50,421 bases of DNA, taken from Paraburkholderia piptadeniae (GTDB taxonomy: Bacteria; Pseudomonadota; Gammaproteobacteria; Burkholderiales; Burkholderiaceae). Below are positions 33,059 to 42,075 of the stretch, piece after piece. The notes under the pieces were generated by a model. It saw only the letters and a program-made list of their open reading frames with translations. It made no database searches and had not been told where the DNA came from. A program made the position numbers and the translations under genes. The DNA lies in contig NZ_CYGY02000051.1 in assembly GCF_900007165.1 (NCBI RefSeq), positions 1 through 50,421 on the forward strand, given 5' to 3'. Each line of letters starts with the position of its first letter. Position 1 is the first letter of the stretch.

Positions 33059-35425
33059 ATGGAAATTTCCGACCTGAAGGGTGCACCCACCGACCAGCGC
33101 TACATCGGCAAGCGCGTCGCGCGCACCGAAGACAAAAAGCTGCTGCAGGGCCAGGGCTCCTACGTGGACGACGTGCACCTGCCGAACATGCTGCAAGCCG
33201 CGGTGCTGCGCAGCCCGCACGCGCACGCCAAGATTGTCTCGATCGACTGCACTGCGGCCCGCGAACTCAAGGGCGTGCACGCCGTCTACACACACGCGGA
33301 TCTCAGCGGCCGCGCACGCGGCCGTGCGCCGTCGATGTTGCCGAATCCGGCGATCCGCTTCGAGCGTACCCAGGAACTGCTCGCGTCGACGGAAGTGACG
33401 TTCGCGGGCGAAGCGGTGGCGTTCGTCGTCGCGGACAACCGCTATATCGCAGAAGACGCATGTGGTCTGATCGAGATCGAATACGACCCGCTGCCCGCCG
33501 TCGCCGATTGCCGCGACGGACTGCGTCCCGAATCGCCGCTTTGCCACACCGACGCAAAAGACAATGTGGTCGCGCATATCGAAATGGGTTTCGGTGATAT
33601 CGACGCCGCCTTCAACGATGCGCCGCACGTCGTCGAGGAAACGTACTGGCAGAACCGGGGGTCCGCGCATCCGATGGAGACGCGCGGCTATCTCGCCGAA
33701 TACCACGCGACCAACGGCGAGTTGACCGTCTGGTCGTCGGGTCAGGCACCGCACCACGAGAAGAAGAACCTCGTCGAACTGCTCGAATGGGATGCCGAGA
33801 AGCTGCGCGTGCTGATGAACGACGTCGGCGGCGGCTTCGGTCCAAAGCTGCCGTTCTATCCGGAGGAAGCGCTCGTCGCGATCGCAGCGGTTGCGCTCAA
33901 GCGTCCCGTCAAATGGATCGAGGACCGGCGCGAGCACTTCCTCGCCGTCACGCAGGAGCGCGACCAGTGGTGGAGCGTGCGCATGGCGCTCGGAAACGAC
34001 GGCAAGATTCGGGGCGTGAAACTCGAGATGGTGCACGACAACGGCGCGTTCCTGCCGTGGGGCATCATCACGCCGTACATCTCGATCACGACGACCCCTG
34101 GCCCTTACGTGATCCCCGCGATGGCCGCGAAGCTCGATGTCGTCTACACGAACAAGTGCGCAACCTCGCCCGTGCGCGGTGCAGGCCGTCCGCAGGCGGT
34201 GTTCGCGATGGAGCGGATTCTCGACAAGGCCGCGCGCGCACTCGGCATGGATCGCGCGGAGCTGCGCTGGCGCAATCTGATCCAGCCGGAGCAGATGCCC
34301 TATGACGCGGGCTTCATCTATCGCGACGGCAGTCCGCTGCGCTACGACAGCGGCGACTATCCCGCCTGCCAGAAAGCCGCGCTCGAGCGCGCGAACTACG
34401 CGAGCTTTGCCGAACGCAAAGCCGAGGCACGCCGCGAAGGCCGCTTCATCGGCATCGGCATGGCGAGCTTCGTCGAAGGCACCGGCATGGGACCGTTCGA
34501 GGGCGCCACGGTGCGCGTGCAGGCGAACGGCCGCGTCGTCGTGATCACGGGCGCCTCGCCGCAAGGCCAGGGCCACAAGACGACCTTCGCACAGATCTGC
34601 GCCGAACAGCTGAACGTGCCGCTCGAAACGATCGACGTCATTACGGGCGATACAGGCGGCATCTCGATGGGTGTCGGCACGTTCGCCAGCCGCGTGACGG
34701 TCAATGCCGGCAACTCGGTCTACATTGCCGCTCAGGCCGTGGGCGAAAAGATGCTCACGCTCGCCGCCCATCTGTGGAAGTGCGAACCCGCCGACCTTGT
34801 GCTCGTCGAGGGCCATGTGGCGCGACGCTCGGGCATCGAACAGCGCATGAGCTACGGCCAGCTCGCGAAGATCTCGCAAGGCATGCCGGGTTTCACGATG
34901 CCTGAGGGCCTCACCGCCGGCCTCGAGGAAACGAAATACTTCTCGCCCGCACAGTCGACGTACTGCAATGGCACCGCTGTCGTCGAACTCGAAGTCGATC
35001 GCGAGACGGGCCACATCACGATCCTCAACTACGTGATGGCACACGATTCGGGCAAGCTCATCAATCCGATGATCGTCGATGGCCAGGTGATCGGCTCGAT
35101 CGCGCACGGCATCGGCAACGCAACGCTCGAATGGATGCAATACGACGAGAACGCGCAACCGACCACGACGAACTTCGGCGAATACCTGCTGCCGATGGCG
35201 ACCGACGTGCCGAACATCGACATCGTGCACCTCGAAACGCCGTCGCCGTTGAACCCGCTCGGCGTCAAGGGCGCGGGCGAAGGCGGCACTATTCCGGCCG
35301 CAGCGGCGATCGTCGCGGCGATGGAGGACGCGCTCTCGGAATACGGCGTCGAATTCACCGAAGCACCGCTCGTACCGCAGCGTGTGTTCCAGAAGCTCAA
35401 GGAGGCGGGCGCTTACGCGCGCTGA
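33059..35425 (+). CDS. Molybdenum hydroxylase large (molybdopterin) subunit
   Basis: A 788-residue catalytic subunit binding molybdopterin-cytosine dinucleotide. Family motifs: NDVGGGFGPKLPFYPEE, SPVRGAGRPQAVFAMER, GQGHKTTFAQ and the active-site glutamate region GVKGAGEGGTIPAA. The PVRGAGR loop differs from the AYxCSFR loop of true CO dehydrogenase (form I), so this is a form II-like enzyme that hydroxylates an organic substrate, probably a heterocycle or aldehyde. The frame is open to 33011 but overlaps the small subunit; the ATG at 33059 begins MEISDLKGAPTD. XdhC, encoded at 43485, probably inserts the cofactor. Confidence 0.93.
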   Translation: MEISDLKGAPTDQRYIGKRVARTEDKKLLQGQGSYVDDVHLPNMLQAAVLRSPHAHAKIVSIDCTAARELKGVHAVYTHADLSGRARGRAPSMLPNPAIRFERTQELLASTEVTFAGEAVAFVVADNRYIAEDACGLIEIEYDPLPAVADCRDGLRPESPLCHTDAKDNVVAHIEMGFGDIDAAFNDAPHVVEETYWQNRGSAHPMETRGYLAEYHATNGELTVWSSGQAPHHEKKNLVELLEWDAEKLRVLMNDVGGGFGPKLPFYPEEALVAIAAVALKRPVKWIEDRREHFLAVTQERDQWWSVRMALGNDGKIRGVKLEMVHDNGAFLPWGIITPYISITTTPGPYVIPAMAAKLDVVYTNKCATSPVRGAGRPQAVFAMERILDKAARALGMDRAELRWRNLIQPEQMPYDAGFIYRDGSPLRYDSGDYPACQKAALERANYASFAERKAEARREGRFIGIGMASFVEGTGMGPFEGATVRVQANGRVVVITGASPQGQGHKTTFAQICAEQLNVPLETIDVITGDTGGISMGVGTFASRVTVNAGNSVYIAAQAVGEKMLTLAAHLWKCEPADLVLVEGHVARRSGIEQRMSYGQLAKISQGMPGFTMPEGLTAGLEETKYFSPAQSTYCNGTAVVELEVDRETGHITILNYVMAHDSGKLINPMIVDGQVIGSIAHGIGNATLEWMQYDENAQPTTTNFGEYLLPMATDVPNIDIVHLETPSPLNPLGVKGAGEGGTIPAAAAIVAAMEDALSEYGVEFTEAPLVPQRVFQKLKEAGAYAR

Positions 35426-35433
35426 CCTGCGCA

Positions 35434-35456
35434 GGCGCCCGCTCAGCGCGGGCGCC
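35434..35456 (+). terminator. Strong hairpin after the large subunit gene
   Basis: Perfect 9-bp arms GGCGCCCGC and GCGGGCGCC around TCAGC begin nine bases past the stop. CCTTCCCTGTTTTC follows, so a partial intrinsic terminator or an mRNA 3'-end protector separating the coxGMSL-type genes from the next gene is likely. Confidence 0.5.
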
Positions 35457-35490
35457 CCTTCCCTGTTTTCATTGTTTGGACCTTTACTCC

Positions 35491-36219
35491 ATGACGACCG
35501 AATTCACCACGGCGCTCCACGAATCCGAATACCGGATCACCCTCTCCCAGCCGGACCTCGGCAACACGCTGACGCTCGACGCCATGCGCGCGCTCGCCGC
35601 CGACATCCGCAAGGCCGGCCGCGACACCAACGTGAAGATCATCCGCATCCGCGCGTCCGGTCCTGCGTTCTGCCGCGGCCGCGCGGTCAGCGCGCCGCCG
35701 GCCACGCCGCCGACGTCCGCACAGTTCCGCCGCAACGTCGCTGATCCGATTCTCGACGTCTACCGCGCGATGCACGAAAGCGAAGTGCCGCTGCTCGCCG
35801 AAGTGCAAGGCGATGCGGAAGGGTTTGGCTGCGCGCTCGTCACCGCATGCGATCTCGCCATCGCGTCGGACAGTGCACGCTTCAACCTGCCCGAGCTGCA
35901 GAAGAACCTCCCGCCGACGCTCGTGCTGTCGGTGCTGCGCCACAAAGTGCCGCCGAAGGCGTCCGCGCACATGGTCTACCTGACGGAGACGATAGACGCC
36001 GCGAATGCGCGCGAGTGGGGCATCGTCGCCGAAGTCGTGCCGGCTGCAAAACTGGCCGAGCGTGCGGACGCGATGGTCGCTTCGATCTGCACACGCGACC
36101 GGATCGCCATCGCGACGCTGAAAACATATTTCCGCGAGATCACGATCCCCGACTTCTCGCTCGCGAGCGAAGTCGCGGGTGCGTCGCTCGCGAACGCGAT
36201 GACGTCGATGCGCCGTTGA
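35491..36219 (+). CDS. Enoyl-CoA hydratase/isomerase family protein
   Basis: A 242-residue crotonase-fold protein. SGPAFCRGRAVS is the first oxyanion-hole segment and QGDAEGFGCALVTACDLAIASDSARFNLPELQKNL holds the second and one likely acidic residue. The usual catalytic Glu of the G-A-E region is present as DAEGFG. No CoA ligase gene lies in the window, so the CoA substrate would have to come from elsewhere, or the protein is hydrolase-like, as HmfE of the furoate route is. The start at 35491 follows the hairpin; the longer frame from 35131 overlaps the large subunit. Confidence 0.8.
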   Translation: MTTEFTTALHESEYRITLSQPDLGNTLTLDAMRALAADIRKAGRDTNVKIIRIRASGPAFCRGRAVSAPPATPPTSAQFRRNVADPILDVYRAMHESEVPLLAEVQGDAEGFGCALVTACDLAIASDSARFNLPELQKNLPPTLVLSVLRHKVPPKASAHMVYLTETIDAANAREWGIVAEVVPAAKLAERADAMVASICTRDRIAIATLKTYFREITIPDFSLASEVAGASLANAMTSMRR

Positions 36220-36295
36220 TACATCACCGCTGCACGCTGTACATCACCGACGTATCGCGCCTCGCGCGCGTCGGGCAACACTTCAAGCAATAAGG

Positions 36296-36314
36296 GCGCC
36301 GCGCAACGCGGCGC
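36296..36314 (+). terminator. Hairpin between hydratase gene and first ubiD
   Basis: Perfect 8-bp arms GCGCCGCG and CGCGGCGC around CAA, 17 bases before the ubiD ATG and without a T-run. It is more likely an mRNA processing or translation element than a full terminator. Confidence 0.4.
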
Positions 36315-36331
36315 TTCACGGGACTCTAGCC

Positions 36332-37999
36332 ATGGCTGATCAAGACATCACTTCCAGGTCTTCCGCGAACGAGGATTACGCGGACCTGCACGAACACATC
36401 GCACGCCTCGAAGCGGCAGGTTTGCTGTACCGGATCGACGAACCGGTCAACAAGGACACCGAGATGCATCCGCTCGTGCGCTGGCAGTTCCGCGGCGGCA
36501 TTCCCGAAGCCGATCGCAAGGCGTTCCTCTTCACCAATATCGTCGACAGCAAGGGCCGCAAGTACGATATCCCCGTGATCGTGGGCGGCATTGCCGCGAA
36601 TCCGGAGATCTACCGGATCGGCATGAACGTTTCGTCGCTCGACGATATCGGCGACGCCTGGAATCGCGCGATCGACAATCCCGTGCCGCCCGTCGTGGTC
36701 GAAAGCGGACCCGTGCATGACATCGTGATCGAAGGCAAGGACCTCGAAGGTCCCGGCAACGGCCTCGAATCGCTGCCGCTGCCGATCTCGACGCCGGGCT
36801 TCGACGCCGCGCCGTACATGACGATGACGGGTGTTATCTCGCGCGATCCGGAAACGGGCGTGCAGAACATGGGCACGTATCGCGGCCACCTGAAGTCGGC
36901 CACGCGCCTCGGCATGATGATGCTCGTGAACCTGCGCGCGGGCGGTCTCGATCACTGGCGCAAGTACGCGGCGAAGGGCGAGAAGATGCCCGTCGCCATC
37001 GTGCTCGGCGCACCGCCTCTCGTCGCGTTCCAGGGCCCGCAAAAGCTGCGCCCGAACGTCGATGAACTGAGTGTCGCCGGCGGCCTCGCCGGTGCGCCGA
37101 TCCGCGTCGTCAAGGGCCGCACGGTCGATCTGCTGGTGCCCGCCGAAGCGGAAGTCGTCGTCGAAGGTTACGTCGATCCGCAATACCTCGAACCAGAAGG
37201 TCCGTTCGGCGAAAGCCACGGTTACGTCGCGCTCGAAGACTACAACCTCTCGATCGAAGTCACGGCCATCACGCGCCGCAAAGATGCCGTGCTGACGTCG
37301 ATCATCTCGCAGGTCACGCCGTCCGAATCGAGCGTCATCAAACGTCTCGCGTATGAGCCGATGTTCCTGCGCCATCTGCGCGACCAACTCGGCATTCGCG
37401 GCATCAAGAAAGTGTCGCTGCACGAGCCGCTCACGAATCTGCGTCGGTTCGTATTCCTGCAGTTCGAGCGCGGTTCGAAGAAGACCGAAATCTGGCGGGC
37501 GCTGTACGGCACGATGTCGTTGCAGGCTGCAATCGGCAAATTCGTGATCGCGATCGACGACGACATCGATCCCGACAACGCCGACGCCGTGTTCTGGGCG
37601 ATGGGCTATCGCTGCAACCCGGTCGAGGACGTGAAGCTGATTTCGTACCGCGAGCACGGCCACGGTCCGCGCTCGGACCACGATATGGGCCTCGATTCGG
37701 CCATGCTGATCGACGCGACAATGAAAGCGCCGATGCCACCGCTCGCGCTGCCGAAGAAGGAATACATGGAGAACGCGAAGGCGCTGTGGGAACGCCTCGG
37801 CCTGCCGAAGCTGAAGCCGGAGTCGCCGTGGTACGGCTACTCGCTCGGCGACTGGACGGAAGAATGGGACCGCAACGCCGAGCAGGCGACGCGCGGCGAA
37901 TGGATGCAGCGCGACGCGTCCTACCATGCTCGGCGCCGTAGCGGCGTCGAGCCGAATTCGCCGGTACGTGGCGTCGAGAGCGATCGTGGCAACGAATAA
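36332..37999 (+). CDS. UbiD-family prenylated-FMN decarboxylase (copy 1)
   Basis: A 555-residue UbiD enzyme that would reversibly decarboxylate an unsaturated or aromatic acid using prenyl-FMN. The motif NMGTYR (cofactor and substrate arginine) and EGPFGESHGY carry the Arg-Glu-Glu set of the family (Fdc1 Arg173, Glu277, Glu282). It belongs to a long UbiD subgroup with the C-terminal DASYHARRRSGVEPNSPVR. UbiX is encoded next, with a 14-base overlap, so cofactor supply is coupled. A closely related copy sits at 40355. The substrate is unknown; the neighbouring molybdenum hydroxylase and PcaC/PcaD-like genes point to an aromatic, furan or N-heterocyclic acid. Confidence 0.9.
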   Translation: MADQDITSRSSANEDYADLHEHIARLEAAGLLYRIDEPVNKDTEMHPLVRWQFRGGIPEADRKAFLFTNIVDSKGRKYDIPVIVGGIAANPEIYRIGMNVSSLDDIGDAWNRAIDNPVPPVVVESGPVHDIVIEGKDLEGPGNGLESLPLPISTPGFDAAPYMTMTGVISRDPETGVQNMGTYRGHLKSATRLGMMMLVNLRAGGLDHWRKYAAKGEKMPVAIVLGAPPLVAFQGPQKLRPNVDELSVAGGLAGAPIRVVKGRTVDLLVPAEAEVVVEGYVDPQYLEPEGPFGESHGYVALEDYNLSIEVTAITRRKDAVLTSIISQVTPSESSVIKRLAYEPMFLRHLRDQLGIRGIKKVSLHEPLTNLRRFVFLQFERGSKKTEIWRALYGTMSLQAAIGKFVIAIDDDIDPDNADAVFWAMGYRCNPVEDVKLISYREHGHGPRSDHDMGLDSAMLIDATMKAPMPPLALPKKEYMENAKALWERLGLPKLKPESPWYGYSLGDWTEEWDRNAEQATRGEWMQRDASYHARRRSGVEPNSPVRGVESDRGNE

Positions 38000-38588
38000 C
38001 AGGACTCCGGAACGGATCATCGTCGGCATCACCGGCGCGTCGGGCGTGATCTACGGGATTCGCGCACTCGAACTGCTCGCCGAGGCGGGCGTCGAGACGC
38101 ATCTCGTGATCAGCAAGGCCGCCGAGCTGACGATGACCTACGAAACCGACTTCCGCGCGGTCGACCTGCGAGCGCGTGCGTCGAAGTGGTATGCGGCGGG
38201 CGATATCGGTGCGGCCATTTCGTCGGGCTCGTTCAAGACGAAAGGCATGCTGATCGTGCCGTGCTCGGTGCGCTCGATGAGCGAGATCGCGACGGGCATC
38301 ACGAGTTCGCTGATCAGCCGCGCCGCCGACGTCGTGCTGAAGGAGCGCCGGCGTCTCGTGCTCGGCGTGCGCGAAACGCCGCTGCATGGCGGGCATCTGC
38401 GCACGCTCGTGCAGCTGTCGGACATGGGCGCGATCATCGCGCCCGTCGTCCCTGCGTTCTACTCGAAGCCGCAGACGATCGCCGACATCGTCGATCACAC
38501 CATTGGCCGCATGCTCGATCTGTTCGATATCGAGACGGGCGTGGTCAAGCGCTGGAAAGAGCCGCCGCAAGAGCCGCAAGAGTCATAA
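37986..38588 (+). CDS. ubiX: UbiX-type flavin prenyltransferase
   Basis: A 200-residue protein starting with GTG inside the end of ubiD copy 1. RIIVGITGASGVIYGIRALELL is the flavin-binding N-terminus, and IATGITSSLISRAADVVLKERRRLVLGVRETPL is the conserved core that binds dimethylallyl phosphate. It attaches a prenyl group to FMN to make the UbiD cofactor. The frame is open to 37926; the GTG gives the family length and the overlap suggests translational coupling. A stand-alone copy for ubiquinone synthesis would be elsewhere, so this is a dedicated pathway copy. Confidence 0.92.
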   Translation: MATNNRTPERIIVGITGASGVIYGIRALELLAEAGVETHLVISKAAELTMTYETDFRAVDLRARASKWYAAGDIGAAISSGSFKTKGMLIVPCSVRSMSEIATGITSSLISRAADVVLKERRRLVLGVRETPLHGGHLRTLVQLSDMGAIIAPVVPAFYSKPQTIADIVDHTIGRMLDLFDIETGVVKRWKEPPQEPQES

Positions 38589-38678
38589 CGCGCGCGCCGT
38601 TCCGCTTTCACCCTCCTCAGGTCTGCCGCGACGCAAGCGCGGCGGACCGCCCTTTGCCGCCTATTGCCCGCTATTGCG

Positions 38679-40156
38679 ATGACCATGACCGAATCCAACC
38701 TGCTTTCCCGGCTCGCGGACGCGAGCCTGTTGCGCACGCTCGCCTATGTCGACGGCGCATGGTGCGGCGCCGACGATGCGCGCACCTTCGCTGTCAACGA
38801 TCCCGCCACCGGCGAGAAGATCGCCGACGTCCCGCTCATGACGGGCGCCGAAACGCGCCGCGCAATCGAAGCCGCCGAACGCGCGCAGCGTGGCTGGCGC
38901 GCGCTCACGGCAGCACAGCGGGCTGCCATTCTGAAGCGCTGGCACGCGCTGATGATCGCGAACACCGGCGATCTCGCGACGATCATGTCGGCGGAACAAG
39001 GCAAGCCGCTCGCCGAAGCAAAAGGCGAGATCGGTTATGCGGCGTCGTTCATCGAATGGTTCGCCGAGCAGGCGAAGCGGATCGACGGCGACGTGCTCGC
39101 GTCGCCCGCCGCCGACAAGCGGATGCTGGTGACGAAGGAGCCGATCGGCGTGTGCGCTGCGATCACGCCGTGGAACTTCCCGGCTGCGATGATCACGCGC
39201 AAGGTCGCACCGGCGCTCGCCGCAGGCTGCTCGATGATCGTGAAGCCCGCCGAAGCCACGCCGCTGTCGGCGCTCGCGCTGGCCGAGCTCGCGCATCGCG
39301 CGGGCGTGCCGGCGGGGGTGTTCAGCGTCGTGGTCGGCGATCCGCGCTCGATCGGCGCGGAGATGACCAGCAACCCGATCGTGCGCAAGCTCTCGTTCAC
39401 GGGCTCGACGCCCGTCGGCCGCATGCTGATGAGCCAATGCGCGCCGACCATCAAGAAGCTCTCGCTCGAACTCGGCGGCAACGCGCCGTTCATCGTGTTC
39501 GACGATGCCGATCTCGATGCCGCAGTCGAGGGTGCACTCGCCTCGAAGTACCGGAATGCCGGTCAAACCTGCGTCTGCACGAACCGCTTCTATGTGCAGG
39601 ACAGTGTATACGACGCGTTCGCCGAGAAATTCACGGCAGCCGTCGCCCGCATCAAGGTCGGCAACGGTTTCGAGAGCGGCGTCACGCAAGGCCCGCTCAT
39701 CAACGAGGCCGCCGTCGAGAAGGTCGAGGCGCATATCGCCGACGCCGTGGCTCACGGGGCGCGCGTGCTGACGGGCGGCAAACGTCATGCGGCCGGCAAG
39801 CTCTTCTTCGAACCGACAGTGGTGGACGGCGTCACGGCGTCGATGCGCTTCGCGACGGAGGAAACCTTTGGCCCCGTCGCCCCGCTTTTCCGCTTCCACG
39901 AAGAGCAGGAGGCCATCGCGGCCGCAAACGCTACCGAGTTTGGTCTCGCCGCTTACTTCTATAGCCGCGATATCGGCCGGATCTGGCGCGTATCGAGGCG
40001 CTCGAATACGGCATGGTCGGCATCAACACCGGCCTGATCTCGAATGAAGTCGCGCCGTTTGGCGGCGTAAAGCAATCCGCTCTCGGTCGCGAAGGCTCGA
40101 AGTACGGCATCGAGGAATATCTCGAAATCAAATACCTGTGCATGGGCGGCATCTGA
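38679..40156 (+). pseudogene. Aldehyde dehydrogenase (GabD-like) with a single-base frameshift
   Basis: The frame from ATG 38679 encodes an NAD(P)-dependent aldehyde dehydrogenase resembling succinate-semialdehyde dehydrogenase. It has CAAITPWNFPAAMITRKVAPAL, the base Glu in LELGGNAPF, and the catalytic Cys in NAGQTCVCTNR. At about 39994-39998 the match changes frame: after IWRV the expected SEALEYGMVGINTGLI is read one base later, and the end (EVAPFGGVKQSALGREGSKYGIEEYLEIKYL) runs to TGA at 40156 in that frame. A one-base deletion is the simplest cause. As written, the first frame adds foreign residues and stops at 40037, losing the conserved C-terminal 50 residues. It may be a recent mutation or a sequencing error. 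Confidence 0.85.
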
Positions 40157-40282
40157 ATGATGCCCCTTCAGTAGCCGGCTCCAGCCGGATTCATCGCGTC
40201 AAACCCGACGCCCAGCCGTTGTTCGACGGCATCCGGACGCACCAGGGCGCTGTGCGTGAGTCGGTAAAGCCGCGTTGACAGT

Positions 40283-40309
40283 CGTAATATTGACATGCAA
40301 TCATACAAT
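40283..40309 (+). promoter_or_regulatory. GntR-operator-like motifs upstream of ubiD copy 2
   Basis: CGTAATATTGACATGCAAT followed by CATACAAT resembles the repeats in the gntR intergenic region: it shares ATATTGACAT with 29332-29341 and the TACAAT end. It lies about 45 bp before the ubiD start. A TTGACA at 40275-40280 may be a -35 box, but no well-spaced -10 is clear. Confidence 0.45.
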
Positions 40310-40354
40310 CACACCGATTTACCCAACCGCTGGGACTCACATTTAGGAGACGGA

Positions 40355-42016
40355 ATGTCATCAACTCCTCACGATCGTTCGCGAACGGCAACCGCCGACG
40401 GCGCGCCGCGCGACTTGCAGGACCATATCGCCCGGCTGGAGGCCAAGGGGCTGCTGACCCGCATCGACCGGCCGATCAACAAGGATACGGAGCTGCACCC
40501 GCTCGCGCGCTGGCAGTTCCAGGGCGGGCTGCACGAAGATCAGCGCCGCGCTTTCCTGTTCACCAACGTGGTCGACGGCGACGGCCAGACTTATGACATC
40601 CCGGTGCTGATCGGCGGTCTCGCCGCTTCGCCGGAAATCTACGCTACCGGCCTGGGTCTGCCCGTCGAGCAGATCGGAAAGGCATGGACAGAGGCGATCG
40701 CCGAGCCGGTTCCGCCCGTCATGGTCGAACAGGCGCCCTGCCAGGAAGTGGTGATCAGCGGCGACACGCTGAAGGAAAAAGGCCTGTCGCGACTGCCCGT
40801 GCCCGTTTCCACGCCCGGCTTCGACGCGGCGCCCTATCTGACCGCGACGCTCTGCGTGACCAAAGATCCCGAAAGCGGCGTCCAGAACATGGGTACGTAC
40901 CGCGCCGCGCTGAAGTCGGAGAACCGGCTAGGTGTGCGCATGGCGAGCCGTTTGTCGGGTGCGGGCGGTTATCTCCACTGGGAAAAATATCGCGCCAAGG
41001 GCGAGAAGATGCCCTGCGCGATCGTGCTGGGCTGCGCGCCCGCCGTGCTGTTCACCGGCCCGCAGAAGCTGCAGATCGATCAGGATGAAATGGCAGTGGC
41101 GGGCGGCCTGATGCGCGCGCCCGTCGAAGTGGTGCGCTGCAAGACCATCGATCTCGTCGTTCCCGCCGATGCCGAGATCGTGATCGAAGGTCTGATCGAC
41201 ACCGATGCGCTGGAACCCGAAGGCCCGTTCGGTGAAAGCCACGGCCACATCGCGCTCGAAGACTACAACATGTCGATGCACGTCACCGCGATCACGATGA
41301 AGAAGAAGCCCGTCTTCGTCTCGATCATCAGCCAGGTGACGCCCAGCGAAAGCTCAGTGCTGAAGAAGGTTGCCTATGAGCCCCTGTATCTCGAACATCT
41401 GAGCAAGGTGATGGGCGTGCGCGGCATCAAGCGCGTAGTGATGCACGAGCCGCTGACCAACCTGCGCAAGGTGATCTTCCTGCAGTTTGCGCGCGGCACG
41501 CAGCAGGCGGAAGTCTGGCGCGGCCTGCAAGGCGCCGCGACGCTGCAGGCGCAGTGCGGCAAGCTCGTCATCGCGGTTTCCGAGGACATCAACCCGGAAA
41601 ATGCCGATGCGATTTTCTGGTCGCTGGCCTATCGCTCCGACTTCACGCACGACCTGCATGTGACGCCCTATCGCACCAGCGGCCACGGTCCCAAGTCCGG
41701 TCGCGCGCCGCTCGAAAGCACGCTGCTGATCGACGCGACGCTGAAGCACGCGATGCCGCCGCTGGCGCTGCCGAAGGAGCAATACATGACCGCGGCACGC
41801 AAGATCTGGGAAGAGCTGAAGCTTCCGAGCCTCACGCCGCAGCCGCCATGGCACGGTTATCACCTGGGCGACTGGGACAAGCGCTGGGATGAGTATGCAG
41901 ACGCGGCGACCTCGGGCGGCTGGCGCGAGACGGGTGAACGTACGTGGGCCAACCGGCGCGGCGGCGTAAAGCCGGAAACGCCGGTGCGCGATGCCTCGGG
42001 CGGTCACGGCGAATAA
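40355..42016 (+). CDS. UbiD-family prenylated-FMN decarboxylase (copy 2)
   Basis: A 553-residue paralogue of the protein at 36332, alignable end to end with the same key residues (NMGTYR; EGPFGESHGH). TAGGAGACGGA precedes the ATG at 40355. It has its own promoter region with GntR-operator-like motifs and is followed by an MFS gene, so it may be a separate transcription unit. Leucine codon choice differs from copy 1 (mostly CTG here, CTC and CTG mixed there), which suggests separate acquisition rather than local duplication. It may act on a different acid or as a partner of copy 1. It depends on the prenyl-FMN made by UbiX. Confidence 0.9.
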   Translation: MSSTPHDRSRTATADGAPRDLQDHIARLEAKGLLTRIDRPINKDTELHPLARWQFQGGLHEDQRRAFLFTNVVDGDGQTYDIPVLIGGLAASPEIYATGLGLPVEQIGKAWTEAIAEPVPPVMVEQAPCQEVVISGDTLKEKGLSRLPVPVSTPGFDAAPYLTATLCVTKDPESGVQNMGTYRAALKSENRLGVRMASRLSGAGGYLHWEKYRAKGEKMPCAIVLGCAPAVLFTGPQKLQIDQDEMAVAGGLMRAPVEVVRCKTIDLVVPADAEIVIEGLIDTDALEPEGPFGESHGHIALEDYNMSMHVTAITMKKKPVFVSIISQVTPSESSVLKKVAYEPLYLEHLSKVMGVRGIKRVVMHEPLTNLRKVIFLQFARGTQQAEVWRGLQGAATLQAQCGKLVIAVSEDINPENADAIFWSLAYRSDFTHDLHVTPYRTSGHGPKSGRAPLESTLLIDATLKHAMPPLALPKEQYMTAARKIWEELKLPSLTPQPPWHGYHLGDWDKRWDEYADAATSGGWRETGERTWANRRGGVKPETPVRDASGGHGE

Positions 42017-42075
42017 GCGCGAACGCGCTCGCCGAAAGTCAACAACCCGTGGAGCAGAGGCATTTGGAGACGTCC

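Noticed and set aside
33044..35230. A 728-codon minus-strand frame opposite the molybdenum large subunit
   Set aside because: It is a His/Arg/Asp-rich translation with no domain and no ribosome-binding site, mirroring the codon bias of the real plus-strand gene.
33059..35425. Calling the molybdenum enzyme carbon-monoxide dehydrogenase
   Set aside because: The active-site loop is PVRGAGR rather than AYxCSFR, so CO oxidation is not supported despite the CoxG, CoxM, CoxS and CoxL-like gene order.
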